From Sarcocystis neurona (Eukaryota; Apicomplexa; Conoidasida; Eucoccidiorida; Sarcocystidae), in NCBI GenBank assembly GCA_000727475.1, contig KL647293.1:3635636-3699635 (forward strand): DNA of 64,000 nt. The letters run 5' to 3'. Under the pieces are notes generated by a model that ran no database searches, had not been told where the DNA came from, and saw only the letters and a program-made list of their open reading frames with translations. Of the stretch, positions 14,101 to 26,866 are shown piece by piece (within the stretch, counting starts at the first letter, position 1; each line of letters starts with the position of its first letter). The translations under genes and the position numbers were made by a program.

Positions 14101-15120
14101 CGGTGGCCTCGATGGAGGTTACGATGAGGAGACTCTACTGGGCAGGGAGTGAAAAACATGCTGCGGAAGGCAGTCCGCTGTCACTAAGATAACGTGAGGT
14201 CAGCGCCACTCTCTGTTGTACATAATAGCTCATGCAAATGCTCAAAAAGAAGATCCGGTGCTCGAAAGCCCTGCGCCAGCTGTCCTGCGTTTGCACTGTA
14301 TTCAAAGGGACTCATTCCAGAATTTACCTGCTGCACAAAAAGCAGTGACGTGTTGCCGCCTCATCGCGGCTTAGACGCTAGCAGAACCAGGTATTACAGG
14401 AACAAGAACGTCACAGATCATTTCGTGATCACGCTTAACGACCTACGCGAAGCACGTACTTTTATGGGGGGTATGGCATTGCTGGTCCACTTTGCGACGG
14501 CAGCGCCTTTTTTGTATGTTTATATCCTGCCTTAACCTGTATCGACACTGTTAATGGCGACGCTTTGGTGCCCGAAGGCCGCTGTACGGTTTCCAGGTCA
14601 ACAACGGAGGCACTGGCGGCGGAGCGTCAGTACATGTACGCGCAACTCAGGTGGAGTTGGCAGGAGTACACGGAGCAAGTTTACAGGTAGATGCAAAGTT
14701 CGGGTGGCTGCGTAACTGCAGCTCAACGACTGGTCATGCCAGATCATTTCCAAGTGAAGGTTAGAAACTTAACTTGTGGCTTCGCGTTCCGCGGCAGGGC
14801 TTCATCTTGTCTGCTGTAGTTTCTCTATTTCACTGCTTTATAGGTAATTTCACGGTCGTATTTTGCTGTTTGAGCAGATGTAAAAGAGGGTTTTCAACGT
14901 AATGCAGAATTCGTCACGCGATAAGGACGCGAGTAGGGAAGGACTCTGTATGCCCGGATAGGCACGTACGTACACTTGTACCCACTTTACAGTAGGTTTC
15001 GAAAGTATGATTTTAGGTGCCTGCGCAATTGGTACTTCCGCACGCTGGACTAAGTTACGACGAGCGTGGTTATCGGAGTACGCACAACCCAGAAACATGT
15101 TGTTCCGTACTTGTCCACAT

Positions 15121-15290
15121 ACCGTACACGCGAGAGCATGAGGGTTCCACATTAGCTGTTAACGCGCTCACTTCCGTACCACAGGTAAATCAGGTCTTGT
15201 TCACGTACCGTACATGCGAGAGCTTCAGGGTTCTGCATTACTTGTTAATGCGCTCACTCACGTACCGCAATGCTTGTTAACACACCGGTT
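15121..15290. repeat. Degenerate tandem duplication, about 86-bp unit
   Basis: The segment from 15121 (ACCGTACACGCGAGAGCATG) recurs at 15207 (ACCGTACATGCGAGAGCTTC) with the same downstream order: AGGGTTC, CATTA, TGTTAA and GCGCTCAC. A partial third start (GTACCGCAATGC) follows near 15260. Confidence 0.75.
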
Positions 15291-16142
15291 GTCCACTACC
15301 TCTTTACGCGCTCATCTACGCACACCCCGTATGATACTGGGCGAGCGGTGAAAAGCACATACGGGTTAGTAATATTAGGGCTGGCTGCCATATTACAGAA
15401 GCTACCACTGTTACAATAAACGCGCTTGGATGACTGTTATTGAATGAGCCAGTCCACAGGCGGGCACCGGCCTTCCGATGCGTGGCGGAGCATTTGGCCC
15501 GGCCCTGCACAAGCGCAGGCATAGAACACAACTACTTCGCAGGTGTCTCTGCCGTCCTCCCTCTTAACGTGTCGGGCACGCACATTGTATATTCACTCCG
15601 CGTGCGGTGTACGGGACCACCATTTCCACCCCTCTGCTATGCCCTGGATGCTCACCCTGCCCCGGTTCAAGCCCGTGTCCGCACAGTCATCCTCACGTAT
15701 TTGACTTATCAACATGGACGCGATGTGATATACGAGTCTGCTCTACCGTATTTCGCGTAGTGCTAAGCGAGGGGATGGGACCCTTCATCGTCACAAATCT
15801 TCTTAAGGTAAGCCCGTCTCAGAATAGCCGCGGCACTCTGGAATCGTATGTACTGCGACATCGTCAACATCATCCTCCGCACACGTATCCATACATTGTC
15901 AGCCTCCTGCAGTCATGTAGTGCTACAACTTGTCCAAAGGGTACACGAGCGTACCCACGTCGGATTATGCATTTACGTTTACGCGTGCGTACATACACGT
16001 ATTGTCCACGGAGACAGCCACCCACAGTTTCACAAAAGCCCCAAGTCCCACTACGCGAACGCGGATGTACAAACAAAAACTGTGTATTCATACGTAGGCA
16101 TACGCGTGCAGCGTTAACATAGGAACGTCTGCCTGCAGACGC

Positions 16143-16378
16143 GTATAATCAGAAGTTGTATCACATTTATAGGTAGGTAAACCTTAAGCTTCAATCACAT
16201 AGTCTGCGAATACTTAAACATCTGCATACGTAGTTACCTGCTCCGCCATCTTCTGAAGGCTGGCATAAGCAAAAGTTATACCACATTTACAGGTATGTAA
16301 ACACATTAAGCTACACTCACATACACGCGGCTACTTTAAACTCTGCATACGTGAGCATCTGCTACGCCCTTTTGTTCT
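16143..16378. repeat. Degenerate tandem duplication, about 120-bp unit
   Basis: Two diverged copies share CACATTTA-AGGTA-GTAAAC, then TTAAGCT, TCACATA, ACTTTAAA-like and CTGCATACGT blocks in the same order. The copy anchors are at 16162 and 16282. Confidence 0.7.
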
Positions 16379-16683
16379 TAAGTCTCGTATGTTCGTACGT
16401 ACAACTGTGCTTCTACGAGTGCCGATATGCGGTGTAGGGCATCATCTGTGCAGCCGACGTTCCACGCTAGCCTTTACAGAGGGGTGTTGCCAAGTCGTCG
16501 AAATATTGTTCACTGCAGATGCGGCACAAAACCTTGCAAGGTTGCTACCCTTGCACACCTTTCTTCTAGCAGAGAAGGTACAACTGCGCTTGATAGAGCT
16601 AGTCACTTACTGCCGCACGTTGTTGCCGCTGGTGGTGTGGGTGTCAGTCAGTCTCCACGACCACCTTTCTGTTTCGGCTGATC

Positions 16684-16743
16684 CATCACGTGGCCCAGTG
16701 CAGCAGAACGCTGCATCACGTGGCCCAGTGCAGCGTTCTGCTG
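16684..16743. repeat. Perfect 15-bp hairpin inside a 30-bp direct repeat
   Basis: CAGCAGAACGCTGCA (16701-16715) is the exact reverse complement of 16729-16743, with a 13-nt loop. The block CATCACGTGGCCCAGTGCAG occurs at 16684 and again at 16714, so the hairpin is built on a 30-bp direct repeat. Confidence 0.85.
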
Positions 16744-19700
16744 TTACTACAGTAGTATGAAGACGACGTTAACGAGCGTTTTTCTGCCGATACGCACTAC
16801 CGATACGCGGATTTCTGGCACGACCACCGCTCACGCTGCTGTTGTGTGTGTGATTTGAGCCCACTGCTCTAGCTGCCTGTGCTGCGCACCTTCTGTCGGC
16901 AGGCCACACCACTCCTCCTCGCAGTCCCGCAATCCATATACGTGAGCCAATGGTCTGCCAATAGCTGCGGGTGCTCCTGCACTCATTGCTGCTGCATTCA
17001 CTGCTGCTGCACGAGCTGCATCCAATGTCGAGCCTGCTGTCGCCAATTTATCAGAGTCGCTTCCTTCACCGGAGGTGATTCTGACACGATGGCCAATCGC
17101 TGCTCACATGTAGCCTACGTTCGGCCGGCGACTAGTTCTGCTTTCCATGTATAGTTTGCTCCCACAGTTGTGGCCCGTTAGTCAACGGCTACTGCTACCA
17201 TGGAGTCTCCCATTCTCCTCTGCGTGCCCTGTGCTGCTCTGATTCTCAGAGGCCCTAGCGTTCCTCATTGGAAGACCAAGTGCCGTCACTTCAGATATGC
17301 TCATCCGTATGATACGGCTACTCCTGCTGCAGATGCCCCTCTCTTCCGCCGCCGCGCCTGCGGTTTTTGCGTGATACTCTCACGTGGCGTGATGCCTCTG
17401 ACGCAGCTCCTGCTGCTGCTTCCTTTCACCTGTCAAACAGTGGAGTCGAAGGGGTTGCACTGCTCCCGCTCTGCAGGAGTACGACCGTCGAGGATCTACG
17501 AGTGGCCGGGTCCTTAAAGTTTGAGGAGGGGACAGTACCGCTAGCTGCTGCAGATCCCAAGATGGGGTAGCCGTGGACATTACGCGTCTGTAACAGCACA
17601 CAGTGGTAGTCAACGGGAGCAGAACGACCTAGGCCACCTTCGCGTAGTCAGTCGCCTGTGCAACACCAGCAGCACATTACGCGACTCCGTTAGTCAACGT
17701 CACCAGGGGCGGTGTTCAATAGCTAATGACCGTCAGTGGTAGCCACACGATACTAGGGAGGCCATCCGGCAGCTTCGGGCTTCCGACAGCCACAGTAGCG
17801 CCCGCCTCCCGGTTAGTCGGGACTAACCGGACAAGGGAAGCGGCGCCGCCAGCCTCCGAACGAGGCTGCCGTGTAGCCAAACCCCCCCCCACCCGTGCAG
17901 CCAGAGAAGCGGCCACCCGAGCGGTAGTAGGAGCGAGTGCCACTGTGGTAGGAGGCCGTCACAAGTCTAGCCAGCACCAACGCTTGTTGTAGAACCAGCT
18001 GGCGAACAGAACTGTCAACGGGAGCAGCAAGCCGCAAAGTGGCAATTCGGTAGTGTAAATCGTTGTACGGGCGAGGAGAGGTAGTGATGGACGACCCGTC
18101 GCTTGCTCGGCTGTGGGCCGTACGGGCGGGCTGCCGACCGCTTGTTTCTCCTTGTTGCCACCCCGACTCCCGCTGAGATGGCGGCCGCACCTAAGGAAGG
18201 CGGAAGCTGGGGTGCTGCTAGTCAAATTCTTTTCTCTCATGTTTTACAATGTTTTCGGTACTCCTTAATTCTTGTGTAGCGACTACAGTGCTTCATATTT
18301 CCTCGTGCACACTCTGCGCCTCTCTCACGCGTACCTTTCACTGTTGTGTATACGCAGCAGCGTCTGCAAGCCGAGCAGCAGCAGCCGCAGATGCAGAACA
18401 AGGAGAAGCACCAGCTGACCAGCCGCGTCCGTTGGTGCTCTGGTACGGGGAGCCACCCGTCCTTTCTGACGCAAGCGACCGTGTGCCGCCGTCATCGTCA
18501 GGTGAGCAGCAGAGAAAGAGGAAGTCACAGATATGAGAGAAGGTTCTTTTACCCAGTTCTTCTCTTCTTGTGAGTCGTTGTTCTCCCATTAACACTCGCT
18601 TGTGACGTTCGCGGGGCCACCAGAGCTACGACGTGAGCCGTTGCCATCGCTGTTCCCATGCTCGTACCAGTGGTGCTGGCCTCTCAGCGCCGTGCGCCTC
18701 CTCACCGTACGGCACCAGCGCTTGTTGGGGCGGGGCTAAACCCGCCGCACCTGCTGGTGAGGCCAGTGTTGAGACCACGAAGCTGCTACGATCGGGGTTA
18801 ATGCTGATGAAGTCGGTCCTCTCGACGTTGTTCCTCCGCAGACTAGTTGTGCTGCCTGAATCGGTAATGTTTTAGCTCAGACTGCTGCGCCGCCGGCGTG
18901 TAGCATACACGTGGTACCACTGTCGCGACCAGTGGTCCGGCTTTTACTTTGGCTGCTACCGCCGTTGCTGTGACACTTGTTGCTGCCCTTGCGCCTCTTA
19001 GGGCGGCTGTCATTGCTCTGACCGCCGGCGCTGGTAACGCTGAGGTCGCAGTGTCTCTGTTCCGGCATGAGCGTGTGACACACGGCTTATGGATCTAGAC
19101 AGTAAAGGGATCCTGATAGCGGCCAGCCACTCGTAGTGTTGTCCTGAGATGATGGGCACCGGTGGTGCATCTTTTGCAGTGGCTAGTTATAGATGTATAG
19201 AGTTTTTGTCAAAATTGTGGCAGAAATGCGACAACACCGTTGTGAAGTCGTGGGTGATGATACCCCACAGTTATCGCCTCCTCGGGCCCCGTTGACCCAT
19301 GAGCGAAACTGCTGCATCGCCAGCGACGTAGTCGGCCGCAGTCGGTCGGCAGTCCACGACACTACGGGTGTTGCGGTTGCTGCTGCCGTTTCGGCTGGTG
19401 CACGCTGCTGCACGGGGCGCTGGTACAGTTCATGTGGCACGTGCTGCAGCTCGTGCTGTTGCCGATAAATTGTCGTGATCTCGCGGTATTTTGGAACCGT
19501 GCCGGCGACAGCGATGCTGCTAATGTACACTACCTGTGCTACACGTCTGTGACGTCCTGAGCAGCCTTTGCTTGCTACTGTACGCGTTACTGTTCCTGTG
19601 TTTACTAGTCACCTATTGCGTGTTTCGCCGTGTTGCCGCCGTCGCAGAGCTCTGTTGTTCACGGTGTGCCTGACCGCGACGGCCGCAACGCTGCTGCAGG

Positions 19701-21107
19701 GCCGGTAGTTCAGTTCCGTTGCCGCTGACGCATCATCAACCTGGTAGTGCCCTTCGTTGCCTCCGTGTAGTATTTATCTTTTCCGCTTGTTGCCGTCCGT
19801 CCTGCTGGTTTCGCCGTTGAGGCTTACGCTCTCTAACAGCATTCCGTGCGGTGGGTTGGCGTAGTGTAGTCACGCTCGTGCCGTTGCGGGGGGCACACCG
19901 CAAGAGACACGTGTCGCTGCTGCTGGTGGTGCTGCTGTTGACGCAGGCGGGGTGCCATGCTACCGCCTCTAATGTTGTAGACATGTTACCACAGCACAAC
20001 TGCTGATGCTGTTACCCCGTGTCTCAGCGCCCGCCGCTGGTGCTTCAGACGTGGGAGCAATGTCTGCCCGATGCTCGATTGTAAAAAGTGTCACCCTCGT
20101 GAGATCGTGTTGTTGCTTTAGTCTGCAGCAGCGACATACGGGCGCTGGTACCGCTGCTGAGGAATCTCCAAGATACAAAGAAAATAATGGAGTACGAAGT
20201 GGAGGTGATTCACCTGCACACTTCTCACTGTAGCCGTCTCGCGGGGGGCTGGGGCTGGTGCTGTTGCTCCTGCTCCTGCAGCAGTTACGTGTTTCCATTG
20301 CTGCTGCTGGGTCTCTACCTCCGCTCCGGCGGGGCCCGCACGAAGCAGCGGAGATGCTTACAGTGACTGTACCCGTCTGCTGCTGCAACAGTTTACGTGC
20401 ATCGTCTCGGTTTGTATTCTGCTGGCTCTACGGCAGACAGTTGTATATCTGCGTGATCTCGCCTGCTCTTCAGATGACTCTGCTGCAGATAGATGACGTG
20501 TTCCTTTTTGCTGTCGGAGCTCCTAGACTACTTTGGAGTACGTTATTTTGCAGGATTCAAAGGCCAATTTTGTGTACGCATTGCTTTTGTATTCACTTGT
20601 AGCTCTTATTGTACGTAGAAGTCTTTTGCTGAGTACCAAATCCTCCTCCTCTTTAGACAACTCCATTTCAGCTTCGGCGCGATGACGTCTTCGTGTGCAA
20701 AGCAGCGAGGACGGTCTTTAATGGTACTCTGGTGACATGAGTTGTTAGAAGCGTAACGCAGACGAGTGATTGCGGCAGCGTACGCGTAGACATGCGGGAT
20801 GACATGTCCCGAAGCGGCCTGACAGAAGACAGGAGACAAGTGCAGACGCATCGCGAAGATGAGAGTGGAACACGTGACGTTGACCGAATGACTGGCCTGA
20901 CTGATGTACACATTTTACATTTCAAATCACTATCCAACTGTGCATAGCGAAAGGTACGTACCCGCGTATCAAGAGATCAGTGTAGCTGTAGAACCGACAG
21001 ACACGCACTTCCATCTCATGCTAGCAGTAGATACTCAATGATCCTGAATAACGTGAAGCAACGCAGCAATGCCGGGGGACTGAGGGAGGCCAGACACAAG
21101 AATAACA

Positions 21108-21830
21108 ACGGCCGATCAGCAGGACCACAGCAGCAGCAACGGCAGCGCTGCTGCAGCAGCTACCAGGAAGGTAGCAGCAAGATATTAGTGGGCAGACAGC
21201 CGCAGCGGTGTAATGCAGTGCGAGGAAGACCAGTGGTGCGGGTAAAGCACAGAGACCGCGGAGCAACATCTCAGAGTACAGCGATTTTTCCAGCGTAGCA
21301 GTGTCACCATAGCAGAAGGGTTGCAGCAGCGCAGCAGCAGCGAGGGACAGGGACAGCGGCATTGAACGACCTGCGGAGCAGGTCAAAAATAGGAACAACA
21401 GCAGCGCCAGCAGCAGTGCAGAAGCGGCTTAGATGCAGCGCGGTACGAGTGGGGTTGGTTACTCTCGTCGTAGCACAAGCACAGTCCAGAGGCACAGACA
21501 TGGTAGCTGTAGCTGTAGAATCAGTAGCCCACGCAGCAGCAGCAGCAGCTGAAGCAGCAGCAGTAGTACCTGGACAAAGCAGAAGCAGCTGCAACAAAAC
21601 AAGGTGGCTGCAGGGACAGAAAGCGTGCTGGAAGCAGCAGAAGCACGGGCTAGCCGGAGGAGTAGCGGCGGTGGAAACAGCACCAGCACAAGGCAGCAGT
21701 AGAGAACTGCCAGAAAACAAGTGTAGCTGCGGCATCCACAGCAGAAAGCGCGTGGACCAGCAGCAGCGCAGCAACAGAACAACCGCCAAAGTGAGCAGCA
21801 GCAGCAGCAGTAGGAGCCATAAAAGGGCAC
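21108..21830. repeat. Imperfect CAG-type array on plus strand
   Basis: CAGCAG/GCAGCAG clusters are interspersed with diverged sequence. Open frames on both strands (Leu/Ala-rich on minus, Ala/Gln/Ser on plus) follow from the stop-free triplet. No conserved domain or convincing splice site links the patch to a gene. Confidence 0.7.
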
Positions 21831-24397
21831 GGGAACAATCTGGACGCCAAGTTTGACGAATACTTTCGCTGGTGTCGTTATTGGACACGTCCTTGCTCGC
21901 TTTGTTCAGAGGTGATGCTGGCCTAGTGACTGGCTGCTGTCGCACCTACTCTCGGTAGGATATAGAACGAAACCGCGGTGCCGTGCTTCAGCATCGTAAC
22001 CTGTGCACTTTGAAGGAGGAGCCGAGAACAAACAGTGATAGAGCAGGCGTGGGGTGGCTAGCACGCCGCCACCTTTACAACACCTGAGGAACAATAATGC
22101 TCCCCAGTGGATACTTCGAAAAAACATGCAACGTGAGCTGAGAAGAGGAGGGCGCAGCATTGGGGACGACAGTGTTCCCACAAATATGTACTTTTGGTGA
22201 AAAATAGGTCATCACGAGGAAAAGCAACAGTGAATGGCAGCCTCGAGGTCAATTTTACGAATTGTAGCCAAGTTGCATGTATGTGCCGTCCACTCGAAAA
22301 AATGTTTACAGCCAGTGATAATAATTTAAGCAGCGTGATGGAACCTCTGCCACTGCTGTAATGGAGCTCGTTCTTTCTGCTCGTCTGACGCGGCCGCTAG
22401 CTGCCGGGGCTTACCATCTAGAACAATTACCAGCTGGTGTGGTCCACTGCTGCTCTACGATGTTTCTGCTTGCAGGAAGCAGAACAGTTTTGCTGCTGCA
22501 ACGGCCTCTTGAGTCGCTGCGAGACGCCGCGGCGCTCCACCGCACAATATGTCGCGCGGAGGGGAGACGGCAACACCCCCGCACGAGAAAACGTGTCACG
22601 TGCCGCTTGCTGCCCTTCGGATATCTTGTGCAGCACCACCAGCGTCTTTTTCTACACGCAGACATGCACGCATGTGGACACGTATGTGAAGATGTGTGAG
22701 GTGATATTCACTCGTATGTGTCAGCAGGTGTTACAACAATTCGGATAGGTATGTGTAGTGAGAAGAAAACCATACTGGTCTATATGTGTAGAACTGTATA
22801 CGCATACACACATTTATATGCACGTCATTGGAAGGGAAAAGATATGTTCGTGTGTATGTGTGAACCGCAGCAGGGTGGAGAGAGGCTTCCTCGCGAGACA
22901 CCTTGCTCGCTAAGGAATTTCAGAAGAATGAATAGCTAGAAGCTTGACGAGTTACGAAGAAGCGAGCGCGACATTAACGAAAGAGGGTACTTTTCTGCCA
23001 AGCAGCTCGTCGTAGATCGCGTGTGAACTTCGTACCCACTGTTGTGCACGTACTACTGGAGAGAAATAGAAATATTCACATACATATACACACACAGACG
23101 CGTGTACAATGTGTGTTTATGCCGTAGGGCAAGCACACCTGTCGGAAAGGGCTATCGTGTATTATTGTTGCGTAGTGGCACTAATCGGCGAGTCCTACGC
23201 AGCAGGTGGAAATCATCTGTCTGTAGCATTCCTCCTCTTGAATTTTGAATGTCGAGTACGTGCCGAGCCGGAGGAAGCCGATGCTCCCCCGTCTCACCCT
23301 CTCTGCATATGCACCTCTACATACAAGTGCAAGACGGCTGTGTATTTTTACCGGTACGTGCATGTAGAACTTAATTCTACAACGCCGTTTGCAATTAACA
23401 CGTGTGTTTGAGCATATAAACAAATCCTGTACGTAGGAGTCAGTCACTCTCTTCGATTGATATACATATATGTATATATATGTATATGTATTTCATGTAC
23501 GACTGGGTTTCCTGTACTCGACCTGCATGCTTTTTGCCTCTATCTATCCATCTGAAGACTTCTGTCTGCTGTTGACTTCCCCTCCCTTGATCTCACGCCC
23601 ACAGGTATATTTGTGTGTATGTCCAAATGTAGACGTGTATGTACATGTGCACACAGATGCATACAGGTATTGCAAAGCGTAGGTAGAGAGGCGTTATCCA
23701 CACCCGGCTATCCATCGAAAAGCAGTATAAGCAGCTCTTCGCGTATCCTACGTATATGCAGGTATACCCATTACACGTCGACGTGTGTGTACAGCAGATG
23801 CACAAATAAACAGGTGCATTCGTTTTCCTTTCCTCAGCTCTCGTGTGGTATTTTCTGCTTCTCCCGTACCTACCTTGGACACCAACGGCTGCAGAGGAAC
23901 AGTTTTCGGTTTTTGTCTACTGAGCGTCTCTTTTGAGGCAGAGGACACGGATGCGGTGTTGTTGCAGGCGTACGCACTAGAGACTGTATAGCTCTACACA
24001 CGTGTGTGTATAGAGGAATTTGAAAGGAAGTACGCATTTGTCTAATACGCCATTCTGAAGGATAATCTGCTCGCCAGTATGTACGTATACGTGTGCGACA
24101 CATATTACGTGGAAAATCTAGATCTGTATAGTTACAGAAACATAGAGGTTAAATGTACAGGTGTGAAAGGATAGAGTTTCATCGCGTATATACGCATATA
24201 TATATATATGTAGATATAATATATACATAAATATACGTACTTACAGGGGGGTCTGATACAATTGAAGAGGAATGGGTGGTGTTCTCTATCTTGAATATAT
24301 ACACGTCTATACTGCCATTTCCTGTCCCTCCTCCGACACATCTATATTATAAATGTACATACACACAGACCTCCGTTGATGCCTACCTCAGGTCTCC

Positions 24398-24434
<37 letters not shown>

Positions 24435-25749
24435 GATATGTGTCCCGTATATGTCCCGATGAATCTATCAGTGTATGTGCATCTCTTGTACTTCTTTTAA
24501 TTTCATTCCCGTAGGTATCGCTACTCATATCCATGTGGATGCTTTTGTGTGCGTCGAGACCGGGACGTATATCCCTAGTTAAAGTTACACGTACATACGT
24601 ATGTGTACATCTGCACATGCATTTCTATAGTGATAGCTTATATATGTATATGTATACATACATCTTTGTATGTACACGTATATCCATATGCTATCTACAC
24701 GTAAATTGATACATGTCCCATTACGCCTGTGCATACTTCACCTCGTTCCTACGTAGGCAACTTCGACATGTAGTTCAGCTGATTTCTACGCAGTAGAGCT
24801 ATCTTTCCATTTATTCTGCACATGCGATATATATGTGTATCCGTCTCTTGTGATATACTTCCGTGTATGTATGCACATATATGTGTGTCTACCATCAGTG
24901 TGTAAGTGTCCTTATGTATGTATATATATATATATGCGTACAAATATGTACACATATAGATGTTTATACTCAAGTATCTATGTAACATTCCACGCTTCTG
25001 TATATACGCGTATTCGGTTACCCATGTCCTTCCCCATATACACACAGATACAGTACTTGTTCCTAAATAATTAGATATGGAGTGACGCAGCGTACGGGAC
25101 ATCACGCCTTCCGTCCTGTGATTCATTATTTGATAACGGCAGGTTATTCTCCGCCTTTCCCCCGTCGCTCCCACGTGTTAGTGCATATCTTATATATGCA
25201 AAAGTTGCGTCTGTGTAGGTACGTATTCATACGAACAGTTTCGTATATCTGTAGCTGTATATGCGTACGGTGTTTTCCCACATGTAACTGCGGACCTGTA
25301 GAGTACAAAAATATACCTTGTATAGGTAGGAACTGTTTGTACGTTGCATCTCATATCAACAGGCGAGTACTCACCTGGTGGTCACGTTTATTTACCTAAA
25401 CTTTGAACGTTTCCTTGCGTCTCCAGTTTTTCACATTTGTCTATGTCTGGTGTCTTTTCCTGTGTTTCTCTGTGTCTAAATGTGACGCTTCTATCAACCC
25501 TCATTTCTGTCTATCTATCTGTGCAGCCTCTCTGTGTCCGGCAGTCTCTGTCGAGATCTATGTGTCCAGACGTGCGAGTGAGTTGCTTGTTGGAGAGCGT
25601 CCTGCTGCGCTCAAATATTGATACCGAAAGGCCCAGGCATATATATCTCCGTTTACTTGCCCAAATCCCTGCGCACGTCTGTGCAGGTTCGCCTTACTCC
25701 GGTATGCAGGGACTGCGAAAAAAGAGGGATAGATGTAACATGTGCGCCA

Positions 25750-26405
25750 ATACTTCATACGAAAGTGACTGATTCGCTACCTCCATGCTTCGTACATGCT
25801 CATGACTGCTTCGCTACCTCCATACTTTATAAACACATGACTGCTTCGCTGCCTTCACACTGTATACACACACACGCATGACAGCGTCGCTGTCTCCGTA
25901 CTTTCTACACACACACACACACAGGCGACTGCGCCGCTGCATCCATATTGTATAGACACATGACCGCTTCACTGTCTCCGTACTTTATGAACGGGTGATC
26001 GCTCTGCTATCCCTATACGTGACATGACTGCCTCGCTTTCTCTACGGATTGCTTCGCTCTTTGCAGGGTGTACAGACATGACTGATTCGGTTTCTTCATA
26101 GCGTATACACGACCGCGTCGCTGTCCCACCCCTTGTAGACACACACCTGCGTTGGTGTCAGGTTTATGAACACGTAGGCGCGTAACTGCTTCATTGTCGC
26201 CACACTGCATGGACACATGTTTGCTTCGCCGCCTCCGTACTTAATATAGACACATGACTCCTGCGCTGTCTCCGCAGTATGCGGGGACACGATTGCTTCG
26301 AGGGGTCCCGACATTACACACACGCGACTGCCTCGGTGTTTCCACGCTTTATACATGACTCCTTTGCTGTGTCTCCGTCCTCTCTATACAGGATTGCTAA
26401 GCCGT
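25750..26405. repeat. Degenerate minisatellite, about 18 units of 30-45 bp
   Basis: Units of the form CATGACTGCTTCGCTGTCTCCGTACTTTATAGACA (given here only as its parts CATGACTGCTTCGCTG, TCTCCGTACTTTATA and GACA) recur with heavy substitution and variable spacer. Clear starts are near 25801, 25836, 25877, 25960, 26029, 26077, 26215 and 26353. Some spacers have expanded into (AC)n. Units differ in length by non-multiples of three, so the array is unlikely to be coding. Confidence 0.75.
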
Positions 26406-26866
26406 GTTTGTGTGTGTCAGTTTGCGTGTGTGTGTCTGCAAAGCTGCTTGACACGGCCGTGAGAAATGACGTGGTGCAGGCGTGTTGCAGACGTCTGAGT
26501 TCTTCACTACGACTACAAGCACGAGGCTGTGAGGACGGCACAAAAAATCAGTCTATATATTACATCGGAGCGCATATCTCTGCGCAGACATCCGTGTATT
26601 TCGTCTGTATGCGAACTCTGGGCGACATTTTCCCTGGAGAGGTGCTTCGCAAAGAAAGCTGCTGTCGCGAGGGATGTTGCCTTTTGACTGTTTCCACGCT
26701 GTTCTCCTGTAACCAGAGAGTACGTAGGACTCTCAGTATATGCACACAAGCGTGCTACAGGTCCTTGCATGTTTGCGTCTACGCGCAGAGAGTGTGGCGC
26801 AGTGACCCTTTGTCTCGGTGTATATATTATGACAGTGTACCATATGCAGGGGCTACTCTTCTGTAG
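26279..26866 (+). CDS. Unassigned open frame, 195 codons (tentative)
   Basis: The frame is open across moderately complex DNA just after the minisatellite. Its first third is built from degenerate repeat units and a (GTGT) stretch, so only about 26440-26866 is non-repetitive. That part is Cys-rich and opens with LLDTAVRNDVVQACC after a possible acceptor at 26441. No domain or signal is recognisable, and a frame this long can arise by chance once in a window of this size. Listed only as an unexcluded exon. Confidence 0.15.
   Translation: MRGHDCFEGSRHYTHATASVFPRFIHDSFAVSPSSLYRIAKPCLCVSVCVCVSAKLLDTAVRNDVVQACCRRLSSSLRLQARGCEDGTKNQSIYYIGAHISAQTSVYFVCMRTLGDIFPGEVLRKESCCREGCCLLTVSTLFSCNQRVRRTLSICTQACYRSLHVCVYAQRVWRSDPLSRCIYYDSVPYAGATLL

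Larger units (their letters stand above)
11150..22700. other. Microsatellite-poor island, no confident gene
   Basis: Unlike the flanks, this 11.5-kb stretch has almost no (TA)n or ACAT tracts and is close to balanced in base composition. It contains eroded CTG-type tracts (about 16.95-20.4 kb), a CAG patch on plus (21.1-21.83 kb), two degenerate tandem duplications and one perfect hairpin. Open frames of 60-110 codons occur on both strands. Examples on plus are 13634-13849, 13857-14042, 14210-14366 and 22361-22699. None shows a domain I recognise, and no set of splice sites joins them cleanly. It resembles what is called a repeat-poor segment in Eimeria tenella. Confidence 0.5.

Noticed and set aside
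22361..22699. 113-codon frame on plus and overlapping frames on minus
   Set aside because: Both strands look equally coding-like, with no domain or splice support, so strand and reality cannot be decided.
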